From Nematopogon swammerdamellus (lineage: Eukaryota > Arthropoda > Insecta > Lepidoptera > Adelidae), in assembly GCA_946902875.1 (NCBI GenBank), contig OX336336.1, positions 27,545,558 to 27,609,557 of the forward strand: 64,000 nt of DNA, in the 5' to 3' direction. The notes under the pieces are model-generated. The model worked only from the letters and a program-made list of their open reading frames with translations, did not search any database and was not told the origin of the DNA. Positions 19,785-31,900 of this stretch are shown here, one piece after another (position 1 is the first letter of the stretch; each line of letters begins with the position of its first letter). A program made the position numbers and the translations under genes.

Positions 19785-21490
19785 TTGTTTATTGTTCATT
19801 GTATAATTTCATCCATAGGTAGGTAACCTACGCTTGGACATGTCGAAAATTCCGCCAGTTCTAAATTCAATGCGAAGAAGAACTGACAAACAAACTTCGC
19901 AAGTCACAATGTTTTGTTAGTACCTCATAAGTATTATATTATAGTAACTTACAAATAATTAACCCATACTACCGCTCACAAGAGCATTAATATTTACAGC
20001 ATAAACATGAATACTGAAGAATTTGACCACACTGCCTATTTAAATTACCTATATCTGGTGTATAGTGCCATCGTCAATTTTGATACTTCATATTATATCA
20101 AGTCAAAAAATAAATAAAAATTAGTTTACATTTATTACAAAGAGATGTAATAAGTCATATAAAAAAATGTAATGATACAAAGTGTATCCAATTGTCAAAT
20201 TGTCAAAGTTTGTTAGTGGAAAAAACAGTAGTCAAACTCTTAGATAAAATTACGGTCAGTTAATGCATCCTTAATAGTGTAATAACTCTTTTCAATTAAC
20301 ATTAATTTAATCCGTTGTTTGAAATTATTATCATCTAATTGTTTTATGTTAGAAGACAGTTTATTATAAAATCTACAACTATTACAAATAAAGCTTTTTG
20401 AGGTTTTAGCTAATCTATGTCTTATTAGTTGTACATTATTCTTACACCGCGTATCATAGTTATGATTGTCGGAATTAAGAGAGGAATCATTAATGTATTT
20501 TCTGGCATAGCATATGTTCTGGTAAACATAAGCACTTGGTAAAGTCATGATTCCTATCTCCCCGAACGCTGTCCTACAAGTATCTCTAGTTTTCATATTT
20601 AGGATGTACCGCAAGGCCCTCTTCTGTAATAAAAATATTCTATTTGAGTCTGCTGCATTTCCCCAAAACATAAGGCCATATGACATGATGCTCTCAAAAT
20701 AGGCATGATAAACCGTCTTTGCAGCATGAGTTCCGCATAGCTCTTTAATTTTTTTTATAGCATAACAAGCGGAACTCAACTTACCAGCTAAAGAGTTTAT
20801 GTGGGCTTTCCAAGTAAAACTTTTATCAAATATTACCCCAAGAAAAGTTAGTTCATTAGCAAGGTTTAATGACAAGTTTTCTGCAGTTTTTAATATGGCA
20901 TCAGTGTTATTACGTCTATGAGTACCTAGAGCAAAGTGCATAATGTTAGTTTTGTTAACATTTAGTAATAGATTGTTGCATTCGAACCATGATTTTAGAG
21001 ATTTTAGTACATTTAAAAAGGATTCTCTTAGTTTACTTATATCATTGTTTTTCAGTACAACTGAGATATCGTCTGCAAACATTACCATCTCTATATCGTC
21101 TGTTATACAGCTCGAGATGTCGTTAACATATGTTAGAAACAATAATGGTCCCAGGATAGAACCCTGCGGCACACCCATTGTAATTGAATCTACATTAGAT
21201 TTTAAGCCATTGACGTCACATATTTGAGCTCTATTTTCTAAATATGATTGGAATATACGCAATTCCTTGTCTCTTATACCCTATTGTTCTAGTTTCATTA
21301 GTAATATTTCATGATTTACACAGTCAAAGGCTTTGGACAGATCACAAAAGATGCCATAAGTATGCTGAGAGTCGTCTAGGGAAGTTAATATTGATTTTAC
21401 CATAGAAGCTATAGCATCACCCGTTGACAGTCCTTTCCGAAATCCAAATTGTTTACAATATAAACTTTGCAGTGGTACTAAAATAAGGTT
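19785..21490 (-). mobile_element. Jockey-like LINE L1, 5' truncated, with RT reading frame
   Basis: The minus-strand frame encodes the palm and thumb part of a non-LTR reverse transcriptase: [12 protein letters not shown] near 21330, GVPQGSILGPLLF near 21160 and the catalytic FADD near 21075, then the C-terminal region ending at 20240. One in-frame TAG at 21281-21283 interrupts it, and the N-terminal endonuclease is absent, so it cannot move on its own. The 3' untranslated region (20239-19785) ends in an ATAAACA-repeat tail. 3' copies lie at 8205-8655, 44715-45520 and 45815-46240. Confidence 0.85.
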
Positions 21491-22189
21491 TGCATGGATA
21501 GATTAACAATATTTTTAATGTGAGTTAATAAGTTTTCTGAGAATACAACGAAAGTCTTGTTTTTATAAAAAGTTTTCTAGGATTTTGAAGAAATGAATTT
21601 AAATTACATGTCATGTAATGCCATATATAAAGAAGTAAAATTTATGCGACATGTCATTAAATAAGTGCGACTTGTTTTTTTCTGCCATATAAAGTATTTT
21701 ACTTCACGTTACATATATCAAGGATACACATAGTGAGGTAGTATCGGTCATCTAAGACTTTATACAAGTTTTAACATTAATAAAACGAAATCGTTTATGA
21801 AATAAAGGAAATTTAATAATTTTATTAGTAAAACCCTACACAAAATGTAATCAACAATCTCGGTAAATACAAATGCCACTTTACTGACAATATTTACGAT
21901 TCATCGTCCGAAGATTCTGCCTGGTCACCAGCCAGTGACGCAGTAGCACTCGTCTATAAGGATTTGTAAAAATCGTGGTATACGGGATCAATTAATGGCA
22001 AAATAGATTGTAAATCTTTTTTTTTTATTGGGATTGATAGCCATTGGACCTATTCGCATATGTGGAACCGCGATTTGCCCAGGGGGCGCCTTTTGTTCTT
22101 CCTCCAGTCCATAGTTTGGAGGTGGAAGGTCATACTTCAGAGGTGGTCCCATATAAATTTTATCGAAATTGATTCAGCGTTTTTTTGAA

Positions 22190-22345
22190 AAATCAACAAA
22201 ATACTATGGTGTGTGGTTACCTTCAGCAAAATTTGTGATGTGGTCTTTTTCAGCAATTTGCAGTTTGATAATTACTATGGTGTGTGGTTACCTTCAGCAA
22301 AACTTTTGTGATGTGGACTTTTTCAGCAATTTGCAGTTTGACACA
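22190..22345. repeat. Two-copy tandem repeat
   Basis: ACTATGGTGTGTGGTTACCT ... CAGCAATTTGCAGTTTGA occurs twice in direct order, unit about 77 bp. 21500-22740 otherwise shows no gene or family I recognise. Confidence 0.7.
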
Positions 22346-22744
22346 TGGCGAATAATTCTGTACCACTTCAACCGATTTCGATTATTCTTTTTTATGTAAT
22401 ATTACTAAAAATAATGAAATAAAAACTGTTTAAAAAAATATAAAACAGACTTAAAAAAAAAAACTAGAACTAAAAGTATTAAATACCTAATATTTCGAAA
22501 TTTTCTCTGTTCATATTGAAATACATGAATCGATATTGTGATACATATTCGGACCCTTGTTTCATGAATATTCTAAATTTGAAATCTTTTCCGACCGGCC
22601 AGATGCGCTTAAGGTACGAGTACCATCGAGCTGGTATGATGATGGAGACGGAAGGTGGCCATAGGAACTCCTAAACTACACATGATAAACCCATCGTATT
22701 TGGGCTCGTTGAATTTGTCTTCACGAGCAATTACTTTAGGCCTA

Positions 22745-23335
22745 CGTGCTGTCCAGGGTATTCTTTTTTTGGACGTTTGTTACGCGATTACTCCGTCAAT
22801 TGTGGGCCGATTTTGAAAATTCTTTTTTTGATTGAAAGGGGATAACTCTGATGTGGTTCCATTTTAATTTGGTCAAGATCGGATTGGAAAGCGAGGCGAA
22901 ATCACGAGGCCGAAGGCCGAGCGATTCCGCCGAGTACATTAATAGCAAAATATTACTAAAAAAACTGTGAAATAAAAAACTATTTAAAACAATATAAAAA
23001 CCGCCTTCAAAAATGTATGAAATAAAAAAATCAAACCCTAGAGTTGAAGGCGGTGCTAAAGCAAGCAAAAATGAAGCATACAAGAAAACATGAGTTTTTT
23101 TTTTTTTTTTTATGGAAACTGACACGGTTGGCTACATCACCTACAACATCCGTGATGTCAGCCCATAACACCGGGTGAACTTGGTGCCACGTCAGTGCTT
23201 CCCTTCGGTCATGAGTGGATGATATCCTTTGTGATTTGTGTAGCCTTCTTTAGCACCGCCTTCAACTCTAGGGTTCGATTTTTTTTTATTTCATACATTT
23301 TTGAAGGCGGTTTTTATATTTTTTTAAATAGTTTT
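22745..23335. mobile_element. CQ-family repeats with a nested S1 tail
   Basis: 22745-23095 is an inverted CQ copy. 23100-23215 is the inverted tail of S1. 23215-23335 returns to CQ sequence in forward order. Confidence 0.55.
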
Positions 23336-23734
23336 TGGTATACGTTATTGAGATGTCTATGACATGTACTTCGACATGTCGATATTTGTTGATTTTCTTT
23401 TATGGCAAAATAAGACATGTCGCTATTTGTACTGTTTTGGCATACGGTATTGTGATTTTTATGACATGTACTCTTTGGTCGAAGGGAAATACATGGCTTT
23501 GGGTATTACTTAAGACATGTTTGTTTTTGCCATATTAAAGAGCGCATTTTTACCGAAATTTTTGTATTTATAACTCAATACTGGAAAAAATGTACATGTC
23601 TGCTTCTGCCACATAACCACAGATTTATATTTTTAAATTTAATTATCGTATATGCATCGTTGCTCGCCAGTCGCCACCAATATAATAAAGTTGTCGTACG
23701 GACTCCTTCCTTTACTACCTTCGCAGCGTTAGGG

Positions 23735-24285
23735 AGTGCGCAGACGACCGACTGTCCAACGACTTGTTATTAATTGAGTCGGGCACAGTCGTTGAGGTGC
23801 GCACACGAACGATTATCCACGATTATTCTCTCTCTCACTCTGCAGGTAGTGCGCGCTCAGGAACAAAGGAGAAGAAAAAGTCGGCGGCGAATTGAGTTGA
23901 GTCGGAGAATCATGCTAGTAGGTTGTAGTTTTTTCTAAAAGTTGGGGGGCGTGGTCCCAGCTTTATCACCTACGGAGCGGCCGATATCGGCCGCTTTATA
24001 CATTATAAATCGGATCGGCTCCGTGTGCGCACCCTCTCTGTAGTTGGGTTGGGACTTGGGACCGACCACCGACTTCTTCGCCTACAGCGGCCGTCGGTTT
24101 TAGTTGGCCAACTCGTTTTCTTCTCCTTTGTTCCTGACTGCGCCGCTACCTGCAGAGTGAGAGAAAGAATAATCGTTCGTGACCGTTCGTGAGTGACCTC
24201 AGTGACCGTTCCAATCCAACCCGATCCAACTCAATTAAATAATCAAGTCGGTGGACAGTCGGTCGTCGGCGGTAGCCCTTACACA
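23735..24285. mobile_element. TIR element T6, copy 2
   Basis: Ends read CAGACGACCGACTGTCCAAC and, inverted, GTCGGTGGACAGTCGGTCGT. The right half is the reverse complement of the left half of 18566-19012. Confidence 0.6.
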
Positions 24286-24894
24286 TCGCCAAATATTCGC
24301 CAATCATTCCACGCGCCTTTCATTTCATTCAATCAAGATTGCAGGCGCAAACGTCAGTCTGGCTGGTCAGCCAGTACAGTCTGTCAGTCAGTCAGTCTCG
24401 CTTGATCGTCTGTCATTCACGCACGTGCAACTTTCTCGTGCGTGTGGGTGGGTGAATCCGACGGACCCTGCCCCAGTGTTGCCAACTTAGTGCTAGCGCC
24501 ACTAGATCTGGTGGTTTGGAATCCCGTCTGGTGGCCAAATTTGCGATCTAGGGTCTAGTGCTGAGTATGGTGGTTTGATCAGATTTGTTTAGTGGTTGTG
24601 CAAAAAATTTAGTGTTTAAATCGATGAAGTGTTGCAACACGTACCTACACTTTCCCCAAGGATCTTTAAACAAAATTGGAACCAAATGTGTTTATGCTGC
24701 ACCCATTCCATGCGAAGAAGTTGAGACGCTTTCTTCTTCAGAAGAAGACTAATCTCAATTGCTATTTTAGTAATATTATTTTGTATACAACCATCTGTCC
24801 TGTGATTGCAGTGATAATAATTATTATGTATACTAAATTGATCTGTTTGGAAATGATCGTACCTACTCTTAATTGAAGATCCTGAAAAGGACGT

Positions 24895-25262
24895 TTGTCC
24901 GGTTTTTCATTATTCTGAAGACCAGACACAGCCTCAAAAACCGGAATGTTTGTTACCTCAGAACTTACGACTGGGTGAAGCGATTTTGATTTTTTTTTTT
25001 TGAAAGGTGTTGCCTCCCTTGTGAACTCATTTCAATTTGGCCACGATCGGATTGGAAAGCGAGGCGGAATCGCGAGGCCGAAGGCCGAGCGATTCCGCCG
25101 AGTACATTAATAGCAATAAAATACTAAAAAAAACTGTGAAATAAAAAACTATTTAAAAAAATATAAAAACCGCCTTCAAAAATATATGAAATAAAGAAAA
25201 ATCGAACCCTAGAGTTGAAGGCGGTGCTAAAGCAAGCAAAAATAACCGACCACCTTCAACTC
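24895..25262 (-). mobile_element. CQ-family repeat
   Basis: Carries GGAAAGCGAGGCGGAATCGC, AAAACCGCCTTCAAAAATAT and the AACCCTAGAGTTGAAGGCGG end. Confidence 0.55.
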
Positions 25263-25471
25263 TAAGGTTCGATTTTTATTATAATTTTTTATTTTTGAGT
25301 ATTTCTGAAAATCTGGGGAAATTCTGGTGGTTTCGACTGGCGCATATGGTGGGCGATCTAGAAAAGAGTTGGCAACACTGCCCTGCCCTGCCGCCTGTCC
25401 GTCGTTTGGGAAGAGATCATTTTAGTGAAATTGTATCTCAAAGTGGTAATAAACTGATAAAAAATCAAATG

Positions 25472-25510
25472 TATATAAAACGGACACAAATAAGTTATTT
25501 ATAGTTCAGC
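25472..25510 (+). promoter_or_regulatory. Candidate ABCC core promoter
   Basis: TATATAAAA at 25472-25480 is followed about 34 bp later by TTCAGC (25505-25510), close to an arthropod initiator. This would give a leader of about 380 nt before the ATG at 25887. Based on motif spacing only. Confidence 0.25.
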
Positions 25511-25886
25511 CGAATACAGGGGTTTGTTACTTATTGTAAAATTCGTTTACACTTTTACACTATTCTAAACAACTTTATTTGTGAAGTCGGTTATGCAATA
25601 TATTAGTCTCTAACTACGAGAAAAAGTGCGGGAGATTATTTGACCACGGTGCTGGCTATTCAATTTGCAGTGAGTGACAAAGGTAGCGGCGTCAATGACC
25701 ATTTTGACCTCAATAAAAGTGCACCTAACAGTGTTATAGTGAATAAAAATATAGTTTAATAATAAGTAATAAAAATAAGGGTTTCAGTGTCTCGAATACT
25801 ACATAATATAACACACCAGTGAACTGTTGCCAGTGACCAATTTTTCTCAAACTTACAGATCAGTACTTAATTATAAAAACGAAAAA

Positions 25887-25960
25887 ATGGATGCAAAAGT
25901 AACGCTTAGTAAGAAAAATCCTCACGAAAATTCGAATATTATCTCAAAGATACTACTATT
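25887..25960 (+). CDS. ABCC exon 1 (start codon)
   Basis: ATG in AAAAATGG context, encoding [19 protein letters not shown] and SKILLL. The donor is ATT|GTAAGT. The TT left over joins A of exon 2 (Leu), leading into [11 protein letters not shown], which matches the start of MRP4-type proteins (NP..(A/S)..S+...W..P(L/I)F..G+K). Intron 1 is about 5.1 kb. Confidence 0.8.
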
Positions 25961-28900
25961 GTAAGTATACACTATTTTAAATTATTTTTTATTTGTAAGT
26001 TCTCAGTTCCCGGAAATATACACGGTGAACAAAAAACCTGTCGAACACCCGAAGGCAGGAAGTACAGTTTCAGATACTGAATCGGATAGGCTAGTTTATT
26101 TTTTTTAATTCGGACAAAAATTTTCAATAAGAAAATCAAATTAGTATCACAACCTTTTACTTCTATGTAAAATTCTTTACTCTAGGCGGCGGCGCGGCGC
26201 GCAACACAACACAAAGCGCCTGCCGCGCCGGTGTCATAAATTATCTTGAGGCGGCTTGAATGATGTGAAGACAGAGAGCGTTTTCTTATGTCTTTAGTGA
26301 AATTTTTGTAAAATAATAATTTGCCGATTTTGATTATTTTTGTCTTCTGTACTGAAAATGAAGTCGGTAAGTGCTTTGAGGTCAGTTAGTGTGCAACAAA
26401 CTATTATTTTGTATACCTAATAAGTTTTACAATATTACCTAGGTAGGTGCCTAGAAAACTGCTATCACGTGCTTAAGACATATGGTAGTAGGGATTAACT
26501 TCACATCACTGTTATGATGGCATGCAGACATAATTTAGTTGTTTAAATACATCTTGATACTTTAGGAATATTGAAAAAGGGCATATATATTTTCATTAGA
26601 ATTTTGAAAAAAAAAACTAGCCTATCCGATTCAGTATCTGAAACTGTACTTCCTGCCTTCGGGTGTTCGACAGGTTTTTTGTTCACCGTGTATAAACACA
26701 TTATTTGTTGTCCCTGTCGCAAAGAGATGTGCGAGTTAGTGCGACAGGCACGGCGCTCTACAACTGGATGGTCTAAAGTTCGACATGCATTACCTATTTG
26801 CTGCCAGGAATTGTACCTACATTTATGTTATGGTTTTAAGCTATATAGAAGCTTTGACGGAAGTAAAATTTCTCCATACGAAATCGTCTTTCGGCATTTC
26901 TGTTTTCTAGCCGCCTAAACCTTATATCCGATTTTTACAATTCTTTTTCTAATGAAGAAATTTACGTTTTTCGTCAGAACTCTGTTAAAGTGTTTGTCAT
27001 TTGACACATTAAACTAGGAGAAATAAAACATAAATGTAACATAAAATATAAAAAAGTAATACTAAAGATAACTAACTAAACTACGTAAATACTAAAGATA
27101 ACTAACTAACTAAAAAAGATAACTAACTAAAGATAACTAAAGAAATAAACCTACCTAACAAACATTAAAATAACTATCAAAAGGGGCATTTTCAAATGTA
27201 CCTAGAACACTTGATGCATTATACTTGTATATAGGTACCTACATATAAAAAAAAAAGTTTTTTTCTGACGACGACTAGGTCGGAATGTCATGTAAAATAT
27301 GTGTTTTTTTAATTATTAATGTACAAAATATATACTATAAAAATAACTAAAACCAAATATTGGTGAAAATAAAACAATTTAATTCATAAGTATGTACATA
27401 ACTAATGTGCATTCATTCAACTAAACCTCATTAACCAAACAGCAAAAAAGCTTAACTTCACAACACGAACAAAAACTATTGTCTCACGGAACCATATCTA
27501 AATGGTTTAACATATTTTGGTTCATCAGCACACAAACAATGTTAAACAAACCGTTAGCGTAGCTAATATCACACTGTATAAATTACATCGACAATAAGTG
27601 CTCAATTATAAACTAATTCACTGTTTAATATTATGAAAAACAAACATATTTGATTTTCATATATACCTACATACATAGCGTCACGCCTGTTTTCCGGTGG
27701 GGTAAGTAGAGACAATGGATCTCCACGTGCCACGATCCTCTGACACACCTCTGCCGCCTCTTTCACTCTTATAACGTTCTTTATGCATTCTTGTTGGTTT
27801 CGGGTTAGGTTAGGTTAGGTTGGGTTCTATCCGCCATAATAACACATATTCTGTGAAAATTTGAACTGGTTACCTAGTACGCTTCTAAAGATACAGCCAT
27901 CAGACGGACAGACAGACAGACAGACAGCGTAGGCTTAGTAATAGGCTGCCGCGGAAACCCTTAAAAACATTAACTACACAGAGTGGCCACTCGCTAATCC
28001 CGACCTTAATTGACACCCTCCTCTACTGCCAACGGGCACGTATAAGTTCGGTGAAGCCGTCGCAAGCTCAGTTCAACACCTTCCTGTGCAGGGACCCCCT
28101 TAATTTTTTACACTTTTTAGGTTTTCGTATCCGGTACGGGACCCTATTACTAAGCCTACGCCGTCTGTCTGTCTGTCTGTCCGTCCGTCTGTCCGTCCGA
28201 GGGCTGTATCTCTTGAACCGTAATAGGTAGCCCGTTGAAATTTTCACAGAATATGTGTTATTTATTATGGCCATTATAACAACAAATAATAAAGATAAGA
28301 AAAAGTAAAAAATTCACGGGGGTTCCCATAGAAGAAACCAAAAAAGTATATGCACGCGCGCCATCTACTGAGAACAATATAAAGCATTTTAAGTTTAACT
28401 AATCATGACATTTAACTAATATGAAGCATTTCATAACACGCCATCTAGACGGCCTGAGTGGCGCTACCCATGATATGGCGATACGGAAACCTCGGTGCGC
28501 AAGTTCGACTCGCACTTGGCCGGTTTTTTACACTTTTTTATTTTGTTATGATATCTACCATAATAACACATATTTTGTGAATTTCAATCGGCTACCTAAT
28601 ACGGTTCAAAAGATACTGCCCTTTAACTGGCCCTTTAAAGATAGAACAGAAGATGTAGGCTTAGTGATAGGGTTCCGTGCTGAATCCTAAAAAAATAGTC
28701 AACCACAAAAAGTTCCATAAAAACAAATTTTTTTAATGGATACTGACACAGTTGGCTACATCACCTACAACATCCGTGATGTCAGCCCATAACACGCCAT
28801 TTCGACCGACGTTTCATTCAGTGCGGTGATGATACCAACCAACCCGGGCGGGATAAAAAACCCTACCACTTAGTTAGTAAGGTGAAACGGGAAGAGACCT

Positions 28901-31900
28901 ACAGTTTTACGTGGAATCCGAACTGCGGTCAGCCTCCAACGATCAAGCGGTCACCCATCCGAGTACTGACCGCACCCTCGCGGAAATAAAACAAAGCTTT
29001 TATTTACAGAAAATTGTTTATTTAATTCATGATGTTGTACAAAGATAAGCTTAATTATTAAAGTAAATTTAAACAGATACACTATCCAACAGATAGACAT
29101 GGGCTATCTATATAGTTCAAGCTGAACAAACATTGTAATCTCCAACTATAGTAGAGGCCAGGAAACGTAAGAAAAATTACTGATCAAATGTTTATATATA
29201 TGTACTATAGAAGCTATCCAAATGATACACTTTGGCTCAAATAAACTACCTAGAATTTAGAAATATAAAAAATTTATTGCACAATAGGTGTTGTTATATC
29301 CGGTTGTTACAAAGGTGGTAGGGTTTATCCCGGCCGGGTTGGTACCACCGCACTGAGCGACACGTCGGTCGAAACGGCTATATAAATAGTTCGTGTTTTC
29401 CGTCCAGTTCAGTGTAGCCGGCACGGTAATTCTGCAATTTTAGTATGCAACATTTACCGCCAACCGTTTCAGTTTCCATGAAAAAAAAAATACAACATTT
29501 GCAACATTGAATGCCAGAAACAAACTAGTTCGTCGGCCTGGCTATCTAGATAGATAGATAGATAGAAATTCTTTATTGCTCCAGTAAATATTAAACAGTA
29601 ACAAGTAAATACATTAGAAAATTTACATAAGTTGCAACTAAAGGCGGACTTGCCGGCGACATATTAGGGCTGCCAGGTGCACGGGAGTTCCGAGATTGTC
29701 CCGGGCTAGGCTCCAATGTCCCCTGTTCCGGGCGAATGATCATTTTGTCCCGGGAAGAAAAATGTGGTACATACGACTTGACGTCGTGCAAAGAAGCCGG
29801 CGAACAGAAGTCCAGATGGGTCTGGGTCCGTGCTCCACCTAGGTTCTCCACCTGGGTGGAGCATGGGATACTTACAATTTATACCATATACCATGCTCCA
29901 ACTGATAATATTATTGTACAGTCCATGACTTTATTCGCCAATTCCTTATTCGCCAACTCCTGATTTGCCTATTCCTTACTGACCTACAGCTGTATAGTAC
30001 AGTACAATACAACCAATAAAATAACAAGGTAACTTGATTATATTGTTTATTTTGAAAAGAAATTAAATTCAGATTCCGCAAATAAAAAAAAAATACAACA
30101 ATTATAAAATATATATTATATAAATAATATAGGCCAGGATTAACAAACATTAACAAACATGAAGTCACCAAAGTACCAGGGAAGCAGAAATTTAAAGGAG
30201 GTTTCCTTAATTTTATATAATTTAATCGCTGAGAGGGAAAGAAAAAAAGGGAGATAATCCTGGCCTCTCCCTGGCCTTGGATGAATGAATAAATCCTGGC
30301 ACCTATTATACCATGAATACGCGTTTTCGAATAGGTTTCCGTATAAGTTAATCGCTATTATTATTATAATAGCGATTAACTTTTATAAAATTATGGAAAC
30401 CTCCTTTAAATTTCTGCTGCCCTGGTACTTTAGAACCGTTCCCAGTTTATTATGATGTTTTTATTGACGATGAAAGAGAACGGTGAAGGGCGCATAATAT
30501 TTATGTCACATGTAACATGTTAAGTATAATATTATTACCTCTCTTAGAAATCAATGTTTATGTTTGATTTATAGTTTTCCCCGTGGACCCACTAAATTAC
30601 ACTCTTGCACACGACTGTACTTAATGGTAGTTGGAGCATGGACATAGCATATAAAATCTAAGTATCCCATGCTCCACCCAGGTGGAGAACCTAGGTGGAG
30701 CACGGACCCAGACCCGTCCAGATGCTGATAAATTACTCAAATTAGCAACTCACAAGAACTATGAATAATTAATGTTTGAAGGAAGATTCTACGTTCATTT
30801 TAGTGTAGTGTCGCTTACTAAAGTGGTTTGCTTTAAAAAAAAAAACACTCTAAAAGTTCGCCGTCTAATTTATATATAACACAAAATATTGTCTTAAATT
30901 TCTCCGCCTTATTTGTGCAGGTAATAGATATGTCCCGGGAAGGCTAACATCAGATCTGGCAAGCCTACGACATAAATATGTAGACTATATCGACCGTGGC
31001 ATGTTGAGATCAGCTGTCCCTGCCTACCCCATTGGGAAACGGGAGTGACGTTATCCCTGTCAATATTTCTTCGAGACAATATTATCTTTAAACACATGTC
31101 TGTTTCCAGATGGAGTTTCGACCTATTCCGCACGGGCTACAAGCGTGAGCTCGGCCAGGATGACCTCTACAGTCCGCGAAGCGTGGACCGCTCCTCGGGG
31201 CTCGGAGATGAGATGGAGCGCGCATGGGAGGTGGAGGTCGCCAGGGCGAGGAGCAAGGGCTCCGCGCCCAGTCTCAACCGCTGCATAGTGAGCGTGTTCT
31301 GGCTGAGATACATGCTGTGGGGATTGTGGGTCGGACTGCTGTTTGTGTTCCTATGGTGAGTGAAGAGTTTTAATATTCCACACGGGATGCAAGCGTGAGC
31401 TCGCCCAGGATGACCCCTATACAGTTCGCGAAGCGTGGACCGCTCCTCGGGGCTCGGTGACGCGATGGAGCGCGCGTGGGAGGAGGAGGTCGCCAGGGCG
31501 AGGAGCAAGGGCTCCGCGCCTAGTCTCAACCGCTGCATAGTGAGCGTGTTCTGGCTGAGATACATGCTGTGGGGATTGTGGGTCGGGCTGCTGTTTGTGT
31601 TCCTATGGTGAGTGAAGAGTTTTAATATTCCACACGGGATGCAAGCGTGAGCTCGCCCAGGATGACCCCTCTACAGTTCGCGAAGCGTGGACCGCTCCTC
31701 GGGGCTCGGTGACGCGATGGAGCGCGCGTGGGAGGAGGAGGTCGCCAGGGCGAGGAGCAAGGGCTCCGCGCCCAGTCTCAACCGCTGTATAGTGAGCGTG
31801 TTCTGGCTGAGATACATGCTGTGGGGATTGTGGGTCGGGCTGCTGTTTGTGTTCCTATGGTGAGTGAAGTGTTTTAATATTCCACACGGGATGCAAGCGT

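Noticed and set aside
20240..21262. Host gene encoding a 340-residue protein
   Set aside because: It has reverse transcriptase motifs, a LINE 3' tail and truncated copies elsewhere in the window, so it is a retrotransposon.
31167..31565. 132-residue ORF on the minus strand
   Set aside because: Antisense shadow of exon 2 and its first copy; the plus strand has the conserved ABCC motifs.
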